Notes: generated by a model from the letters alone, not told the origin. A stretch of 64,000 nucleotides of DNA from Cololabis saira (GCF_033807715.1 NC_084597.1:9858843-9922842); one strand, 5' to 3'. Numbered from the stretch's first letter, positions 22,495 through 34,506 are shown. Translations and numbers: made by a program.

Positions 22495-24028
22495 GAAATG
22501 GCTAACCTGAACCTTTTTTATAGGCTTTCCTGCTAAGTGGGCATCAATTAAATTTAGGAGTACACCTCAGCTGTCCAGAGAAGTCTGTGGCTGACAATTA
22601 TTGGAAAGAGTTTTCAAGAGGGTTTTTTTATTGTATTTCTTGGCATTTGCTAATGAGGATTGGGAAAAAGCCAAAAGCTTGTAAAACTGATTAATGTCTG
22701 AAATGTTAATAAAGGTTTTCAGACACATGAAGGTTAGTAAGGTTACTTTTTGTTAATTAAAAACTTTAAAACATATGTCCACGTGCACACGCCCCATGCC
22801 TGTGGTGAGTATTCACATTTCTGTATTTCTTTTTCTGCAGCTCATCATATCATGACACAGTTAAAAAAATACTGAGTAATTTCAGTGTTTTAAAGGGCAA
22901 TGACACAATCCTTATTTGGGCATATGTGATCTCTGATCCTGTTATCACGCACTACAACCTGGAATTATGTTTGCAAATGCAAGTTAAAACTTGACTGTGA
23001 AAGGTGATGCCAGCATCTCTGGGCTTAAATGATCAAACTGTGGATATGTGTGTTGTAGTCAGAAAAATATGTATTCCAGTCTTTATTTGGAAAAAAAAAT
23101 CTGCGTTGCATGTTTGTTGCAGGCTGGTGCCATTCCCCCAGGCAAATGTAATTTACTTACATAAATACAAGTACATTATGACATGAAAATGAACATATGC
23201 TGCCTTCATGACCTTATATTTCCCTGGGACACCCATGCAGTTTTCGATAAGATAATGCAAAAAACTCCCAAAACAAACGGCCCCCCCCAAAAAAAACAAA
23301 CCTTTTGCACACATTGCAAAGGCAGAGTGTAGGAAGAAGGGATCATGTGCACATGACATAATAAAACAACAATGAACTTGCACGTTTTAATTGAATATCT
23401 TTTTGAAATTATTTTTGTTTTTTCTGAATTTTTATTTAAAGCCTGGGATAGAAGGAGAAAGTTAACTTATATGGGATAAAATCCTCAATTTGTGTGTGTT
23501 TCTCTGTGACATGGACTGCATATTATTATTGTATGGATTGGTTCAATTGTCTGTAAGGGTTGGTATTGGCTGTTGTGGAGTGAGATATGATATGATCTAA
23601 TTATGGACTTGGGTATGGGGGGGCTGTGTGCGTGTGGGTCGGTATTTCTGTGGGTGTATTTTTTATTTATTTTTTGTTAATTTTCTTGTGTGGGATATTT
23701 TATTTTATTTTGTTTTACTTTTATTTATTATTATTATTTATTGCTGCTTATTATCATTATTATTATTTGTAGCTGGAAGTAGGTGATTCACACACCTAAA
23801 TGTTATATTTTGATGTAATTAATGTGTCTGTGTAATCCCATGAGGGATGGTTCATTTAAATGTCCGGACACGAAAATAAAATAATTATAATAATAAAATA
23901 ATAATAAAATAATAAATAATAATAATAATTTTTAAAAAAGCCAGTGAGGCATGTTTTTGTTTATGATTGTTATGATTTGTATTATACTGTATTTATTATG
24001 ATTATTATTTAACTATTGTTCTTTGGTT

Positions 24029-24030
<2 letters not shown>
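22495..24030. other. Intergenic, nothing recognised
   Basis: AT-rich sequence. The stretch at about 23440-23940 (TATTTATTATTATTATT and an AATAAAATAATAA tail) resembles the 3' end of a retroelement, but no boundary can be set. Confidence 0.3.
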
Positions 24031-24091
<61 letters not shown>

Positions 24092-24194
24092 GAGCATGTT
24101 CGAATTAAAGTGATTCATTCATTCATTCATTCATTCATTCATTCATTCATTCATTCATTCATTCATTCATTCATTTATTCATTCATTCATTCAT
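24031..24194 (+). repeat. Microsatellites (TA)n then (ATTC)n
   Basis: An uninterrupted TA run at about 24031-24076, a T run, GAATTAAAG, then ATTC/TTCA tetranucleotide repeats from about 24113 to 24194 with one variant unit. Confidence 0.95.
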
Positions 24195-26159
24195 GCACTG
24201 TTGAACAAGACAATATAAAAAAATAATATTTTTTTAATATTGTTATGCCCTCAATGCTAGAACAGCTTTCAAGCATTTTGGGAAAGACTGTAGACATTCT
24301 CAAGTGGTAAAAGTTGAACAGTTACAACTTCATTTGGAATGTGCTGTGGCTCTGAAATGCAAAATAGATGTATGTTAATATGGAGATGCTGACAAGAGAA
24401 AACAGCTTAACTCCCAGCTTAACTCCCTTAGACATTAAGTCTGCTCCTCGTGGACATGCATCATATACAACTGCATGCATTATACGATGTTGATGAGAAT
24501 AAGAAAGTACAATGTGGGAAGCTGAGAAATGAAAAGAAAAATATTTTCTCCTAACCTGCCCGAGCCTGTATGGTTTTCTACATGTAGGTTTTTTGTTTTT
24601 TTATTTTTTCGTTTTATTTTATTCGTTTTATCAAAACTGAAGCAAATGTCTTTTCTCTCACAGTGCAGCTCTTTCAGTTTCCAGAAATATCCTTTCCATT
24701 ATCGAAGCTTTCACATTACAGGAAACTAAAAGCTGCTCCATTGCCTCAATTTCAGAATAAAAAGAAAGATAAAAAAAAGCCAAAAGTTACTGTATTATAA
24801 ATCCTGCACCCCTTTCTTTTTTCTTTTTTTTCCAGGAGTAAAGGAACACTGATGTGTGCGAGAAGGCATTGCGGTTCTCACAGAACTAAAGTGCTGTAAT
24901 TAGGAGTTAACGTCTCTGCTAAAATACCTGTAGTTTGTAATCAAATGCTAATCAAAACTCGGTTGAAAATTTGATAGTAAAGCAGCGTCTTTCTTTTCTT
25001 AGAGATTAATTTTTAGACATAGTAAGAGACAGGTATTGGTTAGTTACAGAAAGCCCACTACCACAATTTCTCCGACTGCACAGTCTCATTAAGTTCCACT
25101 TTTTTTTCTCACATCCAGACAGCAGAATAGAGCAGAGTACAGGGTTAAATGGTTAATTACACCTACAGCATTGTGTCCAAATGAGAGGATTAAAGTAATG
25201 CATGCATACAAAATCGGTCCCTCTATGTTCTGCAGACAGGCGCATCCCCCATTTGGGCACGGATTTCCATAATTACTCATGGAAGTTGTAAATTGGCCTT
25301 TAGGCAACTTTCCTACAGAGTGCAAAACAAACAACAAAAAATGTTAAGCAGGAGCTGCTCTGTGCAACAAATAAAAACTAGAGGGACACAGTGCTGGTAG
25401 ACATCAACATTTATCAAGGTGAAAGACTTTTACCCTTCAGAATCACTAAGTACTAGAGGACTATGGTCCTGAGTTGTTTCAAAATTAGCTGAAACCTGGG
25501 CATTCTGTAATGGAGGATGAAAATTTATGGTATAACATGGATCTTATGTTATGTCTCAAACTCCACCACCCCCATCCTCCAAATATTGACTTGTTAAAAC
25601 TACCCAAAAAAGTCTAAGGTCTTAAGAGTCTCATTTGAGGACGTTTGCTTTTATGTTTTACTTTACGTCCATGATGGAGAAGTCTTAAACATCTGACCAT
25701 GTGCCAGTACCAGGTTTGAATAAAAATCAATACCATTTGAAACCGAGGGACACGGAGTTGGAACCTTGTTCATGTAAGTGATTCTAGTCTGTTAAGATGT
25801 CAATATTAGCATCATAACAGAGTAACGAGGTAACTCCTGGGAGCTATTATGGCAGGCAATGTGGAGTAATGTGTTTTGCTCTTTATGTTTCATTTAGATC
25901 ACTCCATCTCGTTTGTTATTTTGTTTCTTTTTTAAGCACCAAAGAATACTTGTTTCTTGCCTCCCTTCTGATGGCTCTGCTTCATTATTATGATGCTGGT
26001 CATGGCTGTTTGTGGCTGTTGTCGTTGCCACGCACAATCTATGTTAACTCTTTAGTCTACATTCTGAATCCACACTTGAATTCTTACTGTTTTGGGGGTT
26101 CATTTATATTTGACTTCCCCAAATTCTCAATATGTCTTACAAGTGGGGATTCATTTTTG
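24195..26159. other. Intergenic, nothing recognised
   Basis: No supported gene. The 97-codon frame near 25869-26162 is hydrophobic but shows no family features and no splice context. Confidence 0.3.
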
Positions 26160-26482
26160 TAGCCTGTGTGGTGAGGTGAGGGAGCAGAGCCATAGGCCAG
26201 CCCAGGGGCGGAGCAGGGGTCCCAGCCTAGGGGGGGGCGAAGCATTCTAGATGGGCCCTTGTGGCCTAAACATCTCCGTTAAAACATAATCGCTAAAAAT
26301 GCCACGGATCAGGCCCTCTGACACACAACCAAGGCAGCAGCACACGGTCAGAACCATCACATGAGGTTCTATAGCACCAGGGATTTACCAGTCATTATGT
26401 CAAACCTAATTATAAGCCTAATGCAGACTTTAAGATATAAGTATCAAACTGGAGATAAAAATCAAATGACATCCAGTGATGT
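26160..26482. other. Transposon-edge-like sequence left of the foldback
   Basis: CAGGGGCGGAGCAGGGG and GGGGGGGGCGAAGC followed by GATGGGCCCTTG look like the terminal part of a hAT-like repeat. The partner end was not found, so it may have been cut by the 26483-31278 element. Confidence 0.3.
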
Positions 26483-27560
26483 CTATGGAAGCCCATTTCC
26501 GCCAGTAAAAGAAAAAAATAAGATGAAATCTTAACCTTAAAAAAATAAAAATATCCCCACTAGTCTAGATGGAAAGTGGGGTCCACGCGCACCCCCCGGA
26601 TTTTTTTATGCCACCTGATTTTTTTTAATCCTTTAAATGTCTAGTTTCAGAATTTGGTCAGTGCCAAGATCAACTAATGTCTGAAAGGCTTCGTTTTCAC
26701 ACTTAATTGCATCTAACTCCAGACCAGAAAATTGAAATTTGAGATTGGCAAAGTAGCATATCCTATCATACATACAAGCCACAGAGACTAATAAACACAT
26801 TTATTTTTGCTGCAACCACCAAGCAACGACCAAAACAACCTAGCAACCACCTAGCAACCACTTTTAAGACCCTAACTACCCTAGCAACCACCCTAGCAAC
26901 CACCCTAGCAACCACACCTAAAAGAACTTAAAACCTCCTTGGTCTAGAAGGAAAATGGGTTTCAAGGGTAACCCCTATTATTTATGTCATCTACTTTTTG
27001 TTATCATCAAAGTGTCTTCTTTCAGAATTTGTCAGGTGCCAACCTGAAATCATCTCCCAAAGGCTTTATTTTGTATCCTTGTACTGCGAACCCCGACCAG
27101 AAAACTCTAAACACCGACATAGTATGTGGTGCAACTTTTGTCCTAAACAACTTACAGAGACAAATGAATACATTTTCCAAGCCAACTCTGATAGGCCATC
27201 ACGTAGCAACCACCTTTAAGACCCTAGCAACCACCCTAGCAACCACCCTAGCAACCGCCTCTGTAAGTTGTTTAGGACAAAAGTTACACCACATTGTAGA
27301 GACAAATGAATATATTTACCCAGGCAACTCTGTTAAAATGAACACAATAAAATAATTGTTTATTACATTTGACTACACACTGACTGTTTAAAACAAAAAT
27401 CGTAAATAAAAAGGCAAAAAATGTGTGTAGGATGCAGTTAACTTGTGACTAATCGTCAAATTCGCCATCACTGAGGAGATCTTCTATCTCTATTTCTTCC
27501 ATTTCTAAATCTTCATCATTCTTATACTCGTTGACCTCTTCATCACCAGATATGTTGTTG
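26483..27560 (+). repeat. Left inverted arm of the foldback
   Basis: Contains CTAGCAACCAC tandem units (about 26825-26915 and 27225-27260), an internal pair of inverted sequences around TTTTGTCCTAAACAACTTACAG / CTGTAAGTTGTTTAGGAC (about 27137-27290), and the inverted copy of the acidic gene tail (about 27452-27560). Confidence 0.8.
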
Positions 27561-29290
27561 ACTGACTCACATCTACCTATGACTGTCTCACGCCTACATA
27601 CGACTGTCTCACGCCTACCTAGGAATGACTCACGTCTACCTAGGAATGACTCACGTCTACCTAGGACTGACTCACGTCTACCTAGGACTGACTCACGTCT
27701 ACCTACGACTGTCTCACTCCTACTTACGACTGTCTCACGCCTACCTAGGAATGACTCACGTCTACCTAGGAATGACTCACGTCTACCTAGGACTGACTCA
27801 CGTCTACCTAGGACTGACTCACGTCTACCTAGGAATGACTCACGTCTACCTACGACTGTCTCACCTCTACCTAGGACTGACTCACGTCTACCTAGGACTG
27901 ACTCACATCCACCTAGGACTGACTCACATCTACCTAGGACTGACTCACGTCTACCTAGGACTGACTCACGTCTACCTAGGACTGACTCACATCTACCTAG
28001 GACTGACTCACGTCTACCTAGGACTGACTCACGTCTACCTAGGACTGACTCACGTCTACCTACGACTGTCTCACTCCTACTTACGACTGTCTCACGTCTA
28101 CCTAGGACTGACTCACGTCTACCTAGGACTGACTCACGCCTACCTAGGACTGACTCACGCCTACCTAGGACTGACTCACGCCTACCTAGGACTGACTCAC
28201 GTCTACCTAGGACTGACTCACGTCTACCTAGGACTGACTCACGTCTACCTACGACTGTCTCACTCCTACCTACGACTGTCTCACTCCTACTTACGACTGT
28301 CTCACCTCTACCTAGGACTGACTCACGTTTACCTAGGACTGACTCACGTCTACCTAGGACTGACTCACGTCTACCTAGGACTGACTCACGTCTACCTAGG
28401 ACTGACTCACGTCTACCTAGGACTGACTCACGTCTACCTAGGACTGACTCACGTCTACCTAGGACTGACTCACGTCTACCTAGGACTGACTCACGTCTAC
28501 CTAGGACTGACTCACATCTACCTAGGACTGACTCACGTATACCTAGGACTGACTCACGTCTACCTAGGACTGACTCACGTCTACCTAGGACTGACTCACG
28601 TCTACCTAGGACTGACTCACGTCTACCTAGGACTGACTCACGTCTACCTAGGACTGACTCACGTCTACCTAGGACTGACTCACGTCTACCTACGACTGTC
28701 TCACTCCTACTTACGACTGTCTCACCTCTACCTAGGACTGACTCACGTCTACCTAGGACTGACTCACGTCTACCTAGGACTGACTCACGTCTACCTAGGA
28801 CTGACTCACGTCTACCTAGGACTGACTCACATCTACCTAGGACTGACTCACATCTACCTAGGACTGACTCACGTCTACCTACGACTGTCTCACTCCTACT
28901 TACGACTGTCTCACCTCTACCTAGGACTGTTTCACATCTAACTAGGACTGACTCACGTCTACCTAGGACTGACTCACGTCTACCTACGACTGTCTCACTC
29001 CTACTTACGACTGTCTCACCTCTACCTAGGACTGTTTCACATCTAACTAGGACTGACTCATGTCTACTTAGGACTAACTTACATCTACCTAGGATAGACT
29101 CACCTGGGACAGACTCACCTAGGCTAACTCACGATTACCTAGGACTGTTTCACATCTACCCACGACTGTCTCACCTAGGATAAACTCACCTAGGCTAACT
29201 CACATCTATCTAGGACTGAATCACATCTACCTAAGACTGACTCACGACTACCTAGGAATGACTCACGTCTACCTAGGACTGACTCACGTC
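27561..29290 (+). repeat. 21-bp minisatellite, about 80 units, with TGACTCA in most units
   Basis: The consensus unit is CTAGGACTGACTCACGTCTAC. Most units carry TGACTCA, the AP-1/bZIP consensus, and the junction CCTAGG. A variant unit (CTACGACTGTCTCACTCC / CTTACGACTGTCTCACCTC) recurs in pairs at about 27700, 28060, 28250, 28690, 28880 and 28985, giving a higher-order pattern. Because 21 is a multiple of three and the unit lacks stops, two plus-strand frames stay open for 1.3-1.65 kb, reading RLPRTDS or THVYLGL heptads. I treat these as consequences of the repeat, not as proteins. Confidence 0.9.
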
Positions 29291-29300
29291 TACCTACAAC

Positions 29301-30226
29301 TGTCAGGAGGAGACAGATAGCCGTATTGTTCTGTATCTACACCAGGCAGTTAAATGGGGGTACAAGTCCTGTGTGGTGAGGACACCAGGCACAGATATCC
29401 TGATGATCCTCCTCCGTCATGCCAGCAAGATCCAGCTTTCCATTTACCTGGACCATGGCTCTGGAAAGAATCGCACTTTCATAAATATCACAGAACTGGC
29501 TGACACACTGGGCCCTGAGTACTGCAGCAAGCTGCTGGGATTCTATGTCTTCACCGGGGAGGACTGTACCAGCGCCTTCAAAGGCAAGGGAAAGGTAAAT
29601 CCCCTTAAGAAGCTACAGCAGAATCCAAAACTCCAGAGTGCCTTCACACAGCTTGGTGAAGACTGGCTCGTCACAGATGAGCTGCAAAATGAGATGGAAA
29701 AATTCACCTGCATTATGTATGGCCAACCACGAATAACATCGGTTGATGCAGCACGAGCGAAGATGCTGAGGAAGATGGTTGGTAGCGAGAAGTTCCTGGA
29801 CTCTAGGTCGAAAGTAGACCTCGAACGCCTGCCTCCTCCCAAAGCCTGTCTCATCCCCCATGTGCAACGGGCTAACTACAGGGTGGCATGCTATAAGAGA
29901 GCAGCCAAGGCAATAATGGAAAGCCCAAAAGCATATGACCCGGGCATGGGCTGGGAGAAAACAGACGAATAGGTACTGGAACCCATATGGACAATGGGAC
30001 CCATCCTCCCTCCTACTCTTGTCGAGCTCAAAGAGCTGAGGTGGAAGAGCAGGCGGCTCTTGACATGGGAGCCGATGCTGTCAACAACAACATATCTGGT
30101 GATGAAGAGGACAACGAGTATAAGAATGATGAAGACTTAGAAATGGAAGAAATAGAGATAGAAGATTTAGAAATGGAAGAAATAGAGATAGAAGATCTCC
30201 TCAGTGATGGCGAATTTGACGATTAG
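29301..30226 (+). pseudogene. Broken transposon-type gene (EETDSR...DCTSAFKGKGK family) with acidic tail
   Basis: From 29301 a frame reads CQEETDSRIVLYLH, then PGTDILMILL, then GSGKNRTFI, then FTGEDCTSAFKGKGK, and stops at 29972 (TAG). I recall the order EEADTR / TDV-type strand / GCDTTS-FxGKGK from large, unnamed proteins found in many copies in animal genomes, probably transposon-encoded. The Asp residues could be catalytic, but that is inference. After the stop the same frame goes on with EPIWTMGPILPPTL, which also fits the family, so the TAG looks like a disabling mutation. A different frame (29987-30226) gives an acidic tail (EEIEIEDLEMEEIEIED) ending GEFDD. The 5' part is missing and the gene begins at the edge of the minisatellite. 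Confidence 0.6.
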
Positions 30227-31278
30227 TCACAAGTTAACTGCATCCTACACACATTTTTTGCCTTTTTATTTACGATTTTTGTTTTAAACAGTCAGTGTGT
30301 AGTCAAATGTAATAAACACTTATTTTATTGTGTTCATTTTAACAGAGTTGCCTGGGTAAATATATTCATTTGTCTCTACAATGTGGTGTAACTTTTGTCC
30401 TAAACAACTTACAGAGGCGGTTGCTAGGGTGGTTGCTAGGGTGGTTGCTAGGGTCTTAAAGGTGGTTGCTACGTGATGGCCTATCAGAGTTGGCTTGGAA
30501 AATGTATTCATTTATCTCTGTAAGTTGTTTAGGACAAAAGTTGCACCACATACTATGTCGGTGTTTAGAGTTTTCTGGTCGGGGTTCGCAGTACAAGGAT
30601 ACAAAATAAAGCCTTTGGGAGATGATTTCAGGTTGGCACCTGACAAATTCTGAAAGAAGACACTTTGATGATAACAAAAAGTAGATGACATAAATAATAG
30701 GGGTTACCCTTGAAACCCATTTTCCTTCTAGACCAAGGAGGTTTTAAGTTCTTTTAGGTGTGGTTGCTAGGGTGGTTGCTAGGGTAGTTAGGGTCTTAAA
30801 AGTGGTTGCTAGGTGGTTGCTAGGTTGTTTTGGTCGTTGCTTGGTGGTTGCAGCAAAAATAAATGTGTTTATTAGTCTCTGTGGCTTGTATGTATGATAG
30901 GATATGCTACTTTGCCAATCTCAAATTTCAATTTTCTGGTCTGGAGTTAGATGCAATTAAGTGTGAAAACGAAGCCTTTCAGACATTAGTTGATCTTGGC
31001 ACTGACCAAATTCTGAAACTAGACATTTAAAGGATTAAGAAAAATCAGGTGGCATAAAAAAATCCGGGGGGTGCGCGTGGACCCCACTTTCCATCTAGAC
31101 TACACGGTAAGTCATAATTATGACATAAACACTCATAATTTCTATCTCATAATTATGACTTTCTATCTCATAATTTCGACTTTTTATCTCATGATTTATC
31201 GTGGGGATATTTTTATTTTTAAGGCTAAGTTTTCATCTTATTTTTGTTTCTTTTACTGGCGGAAATGAGCTACCATAG
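30085..31278 (-). repeat. Right inverted arm of the foldback
   Basis: Reverse complement of the left arm. It has one fewer GTTGCTAGGGTG unit near 30760-30790, isolated single-base differences, and the extra CATAATTATGAC stretch near 31104-31198. Confidence 0.8.
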
Positions 31279-31280
31279 CT

Positions 31281-32594
31281 GTCGGATTCGCCGAGTAGCA
31301 CAATTCAGACACATGTTTTCAACCTACACGACAACAGACTACAATGTGCGAGACATGTATTTAACACAATGACCGAGCGACACGGCGGTCAAACAGCAAC
31401 AAACAATATAGGAAAGGCCATATATCCAGCATTATGACAATGTTATCAGAAATATAATTAATATTATGACAGCTTACCAATGATGGTTTCATCCAGCGGT
31501 GGGCAGAAAGCCACATCAAAAAATATTTCCATCAGCCTGCTGAAGCTCAGCATGACTTTCCTGCTACTTCTGATGCGACAACTGGCTAAAGGCTGATTTA
31601 TGGTTCCACGTTACACCAACGCAGAGCCTACGGCAGGGGTATTCAACTATATTCGGCCGGGGGCCACATCTGCAAAAGGACTGTATGGAGAGGGCCGCAC
31701 AATTTGAAAATTTGGGGGTTTTCAAAAGGTATTTTGCACTCAAAGACGAAGACTTATGTATATATAATACATTTGTATTATACATTTGAATATATCTAGT
31801 TTACATATGAATTATGTATTAATTGTCTCCAGATATAACTAAAATATTAACCATAAGCTCCTTTATTAATGACACATCTGTGCATTATATCAGCAAAACA
31901 AAACAATCACATGAAATTATAGGAGGCTTAGAAGTTCCATTTGAAATGCAAAGTCCTGACTTATTCAAATGAAAAAAATGTCAGGCCAATCCTAGAAGCC
32001 TAATTATGTCAACAAGGCCTCTGTACAACGGAGGTTAATAATAATGTGACAAACATTAACACTGTGCAACACTGGCAAAAAATCTGAAAAAAAAAAAAAA
32101 AAAAAATCAGGCTTAAAAGTAAACAGACAACATGCGCGCACGAACCCGTGCATGACAGGCAGACACACACGGGGTGAAGGGACTATTTCTTTCATTTTTA
32201 TTTTTTAAACAACTTTATCCTTATGAACTCAATTGTTATATAGTTCAACTTTCCTTATTTTATTCAGAACACTTTTTTTTCCCCCTCTTCGGAGTGGGCC
32301 CGGGGCGGCCGCCCCCCCTGTCCCCCCTGCCCTCCCGCCTGCTCCGCCAGTGGGCTAGCCCCATCCTCTTGTGGCTTTCCATTCAGGGCGAGACATGTGG
32401 CAGCCCTTGCTTCCCACTTGCTTTTGTTTTTGCTGTTAGCTATGGCTGGCAGACCTATCTGGAGGTGAGTAGGGTGGCTATTTTGATAAGGAGACATTTT
32501 ATATCAGATTTCTTTTTCAGGTCCACCTGCTGTTGCTGTTTTGTCCTCTATAGTTTAGTTTCTTCTGTTCATTTTCAATATCTTTAATGAAGTT
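31281..32594. other. Intergenic with transposon end fragments
   Basis: At 31589-31636 GGCTGATTTATGGTTCCACG and GACGCAGAGCC-type sequence (here AACGCAGAGCCTACGG) resembles a Harbinger element end common in fish. At 31636, CAGGGGTATTCAACT resembles a hAT end. Partner ends were not found. A GC-rich block (GGGCCCGGGGCGGCCGCC) is at about 32295-32320. No gene. Confidence 0.35.
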
Positions 32595-32602
32595 ATCTAG
32601 CT

Positions 32603-33158
32603 CAGTGGTTCCCAACCTTTTTTCCTTGGAGCCCCCCCTACTTGTGTCTAAGACCAGCCAGGCCCCCCGACCCGTACATACTAGCACCAAAATAGTCTTT
32701 AATTGAAAAAATTAACATTAATTATGTTTTTTTGATACATTTCTCTTTGGTTTACTCTGTATACATATGACTTTGTTTTTCTCCAATGTCACCAATGTAT
32801 AAAATAGGCACAAAAGGACATAAAAGGACGTACAAATATTTCTGAAAAATTTCTCTTTTAATATGAGACCAACATTTTTTTACATTTTTCCTTTAACAAC
32901 CTGTCGGAGTAGATTAAATCTTCAGTAATGATATAATAATAAGGAATGAAATCATTTCCTGTGTTTGTCACCAGTGTATAAAGAACACAAAAAATATTCA
33001 AGACATTCATAAATTATTCCTAACAATGTCTTATGAATGACTCATTCGCAAATAATTTTTACAACTGCATCATTTCAAAGCAGACAAAGTTTTACACCCC
33101 CCCAGAGATCTTTGGCGCCCCCCCAGGGGGGGCCCGGACCCCAGGTTGGGAGACACTG
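32603..33158. mobile_element. Non-autonomous hAT-like element with perfect 8-bp duplication
   Basis: ATCTAGCT lies at 32595-32602 and 33159-33166. Ends are CAGTGGTTCCCAACC and GGTTGGGAGACACTG. Subterminal GCCCCCCC / GGGGGGGCCC blocks flank an AT-rich interior. The copy at 60732-61349 is the same family in inverse orientation. Non-coding. Confidence 0.9.
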
Positions 33159-33166
33159 ATCTAGCT

Positions 33167-33525
33167 GATGCTACTTATTTTATGTTTTGTGTAACTTTTG
33201 TTTGAGAGCTGTGTTGTAGGAGGCTAGGCACCGATGCTGAGGTCCTTCCACTTTAATGTATGTGTGTGTGTGAGTAGACACCTGCAGCACCTGTTTTGAT
33301 TAACAGACCTTTTTGAGGTGATTCTGGTGAGTATGCTGTGTGTGTGGCACTAGGGGTGACTACAGGTAGCACCCCTGCCTTTCAACACGCAGCCTCAGTT
33401 TTAATGTTGGTGTGACCTTTTCAGATGTTCTTTGTAAATGTCATTGTTTTTTTTGTATTTACTTATCTGTTCATTTCTGTAAAACAGCATTTTAGTTGCG
33501 TTTGTTTCTTGTATTTAAATCATCT
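33167..33525. other. Short intergenic stretch, nothing recognised
   Basis: Contains a GTGTGTGTG run at about 33262. No gene. Confidence 0.3.
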
Positions 33526-33656
33526 TAATACATCAATCAATCAATCAATAACTTTGTCCCCAATGGGGCAATTAATATTGCAGCAATATATACACATATA
33601 CACATAGTAAAAAAAGGGCAACAAGTTTAAATCTAAAAATCCCAGCACCACAACAG

Positions 33657-34004
33657 CTACCTTTTCCTCATGGAATTGAGAAGGGAGATGGCAGAAGGTA
33701 CAAAAGAATGTTTATATCTGTTAGTTTTGAGAAGTGGAAGTCTGAGCAATGTACCCGCTGGGAAAAACTGAAACTCTTGGTGTAGAGGATGGGAACAGTC
33801 CGATAGGATAGTTTTTGCTTTCCTATACAGCTGTTTGTTATACAGGTCCTGTAGAGTCACCTGAGCAGAGCCAATTATTTTACTACAGACACTAACCACC
33901 TTGGTAAGAACAGTTTTCTGCTTTACCCTAAGTGATGAAAACCAACAAATGAAAGAGAAAGTTAATACAGACTCAATGAGTGAGCAATAAAATATGGACA
34001 TCAA
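33657..34004 (-). pseudogene. LINE ORF2 C-terminal fragment
   Basis: Open for 115 codons with the usual C-terminal block of fish L2-like ORF2: FYCSLIESVLTFSF, CSKIIGSAQVTLQDLY, LLRLPLLKTNRYKHSFVPSAI. It is the end of the element whose RT begins at 35605. Confidence 0.8.
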
Positions 34005-34124
34005 GGATGAATCAACATGGAATTTGGACAGTTTTCTAAGACAGTACAGACGCTGCTGACTTTTCTTGTAAATTAAGTTGGTGTTACTCGCAAATGTCAG
34101 CTTATTGTCTATTATTATAGTTCT

Positions 34125-34354
34125 GTAGCAGGGCGAGTGCTACGGGGCCCGACCGACAGGACAGAGAGGACACAGGGTTTTAGTGCACAAACTGTTTTAT
34201 TCTCAATTCACCCACACACATGCACAAGCACCTTCAGCCAGCCGAACCTCTTGCTGCTGTGTAGCCACTTCTTATCAAGGCAGGCAGGGTGGAGAGGTTG
34301 ATTGGGAACACCTGTTCCCAATCACCTGAGTGGCAGCACCTCCACCCTGCCACA
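34125..34354. mobile_element. Short LTR-like insertion inside the LINE
   Basis: Starts TGTAGCAGGGCG and ends CACCCTGCCACA (inverted tips). Flanks AGTTC and AATTC match in four of five bases. It interrupts the LINE reading. It is probably a small solo LTR or TRIM-like element. Confidence 0.5.
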
Positions 34355-34506
34355 AATTCCCAGATACGTATAGGACTATACAATTTCTACATCTTGTCCG
34401 TTAATCACTGTCCTATCCGGAGAGGGCTGAGAACGTCTAAAATCAATACACATGTCCTCTGTCTTTGATACATTAAGAGATAAAAATGAATCCTGGCACC
34501 ACTTAA

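Larger units (their letters stand above)
26483..31278. mobile_element. Foldback element with about 1-kb inverted arms, minisatellite core and broken gene
   Basis: Left arm 26483-27560 and right arm 30085-31278 are reverse complements, nearly identical over most of their length (ends about CTATGGAAGCCCATTTCCGCC and GGCGGAAATGAGCTACCATAG). Between the arms are a 21-bp minisatellite (about 27561-29290) and a truncated gene (29301-30226) whose C-terminal coding sequence runs into the right arm. The left arm carries an inverted copy of that tail. The right arm alone has an extra stretch of about 95 bp at about 31104-31198, built of CATAATTATGACTTT-like repeats. No clear target duplication was seen, so the class is open. 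Confidence 0.75.

Noticed and set aside
26984..27355. 123-codon frame mirrored at 30320-30677
   Set aside because: Present in both inverted arms and partly made of CTAGCAACCAC repeats (TLATTLATT). No domain.
27531..29183. 550-codon open frame of RLPRTDS repeats as a protein-coding gene
   Set aside because: It follows entirely from a stop-free 21-bp repeat. A second frame is equally open, and there is no start context, domain or splice evidence.
27561..29290. CRISPR-like array
   Set aside because: Units are contiguous 21-mers without spacers, in a vertebrate-type genome with no cas genes.
32264..32497. GC-rich frames around GGGCCCGGGGCGGCCGCC as a CpG-island gene start
   Set aside because: The GC-rich block is short, with no exon or transcript features. 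Repeat-derived sequence is more likely.
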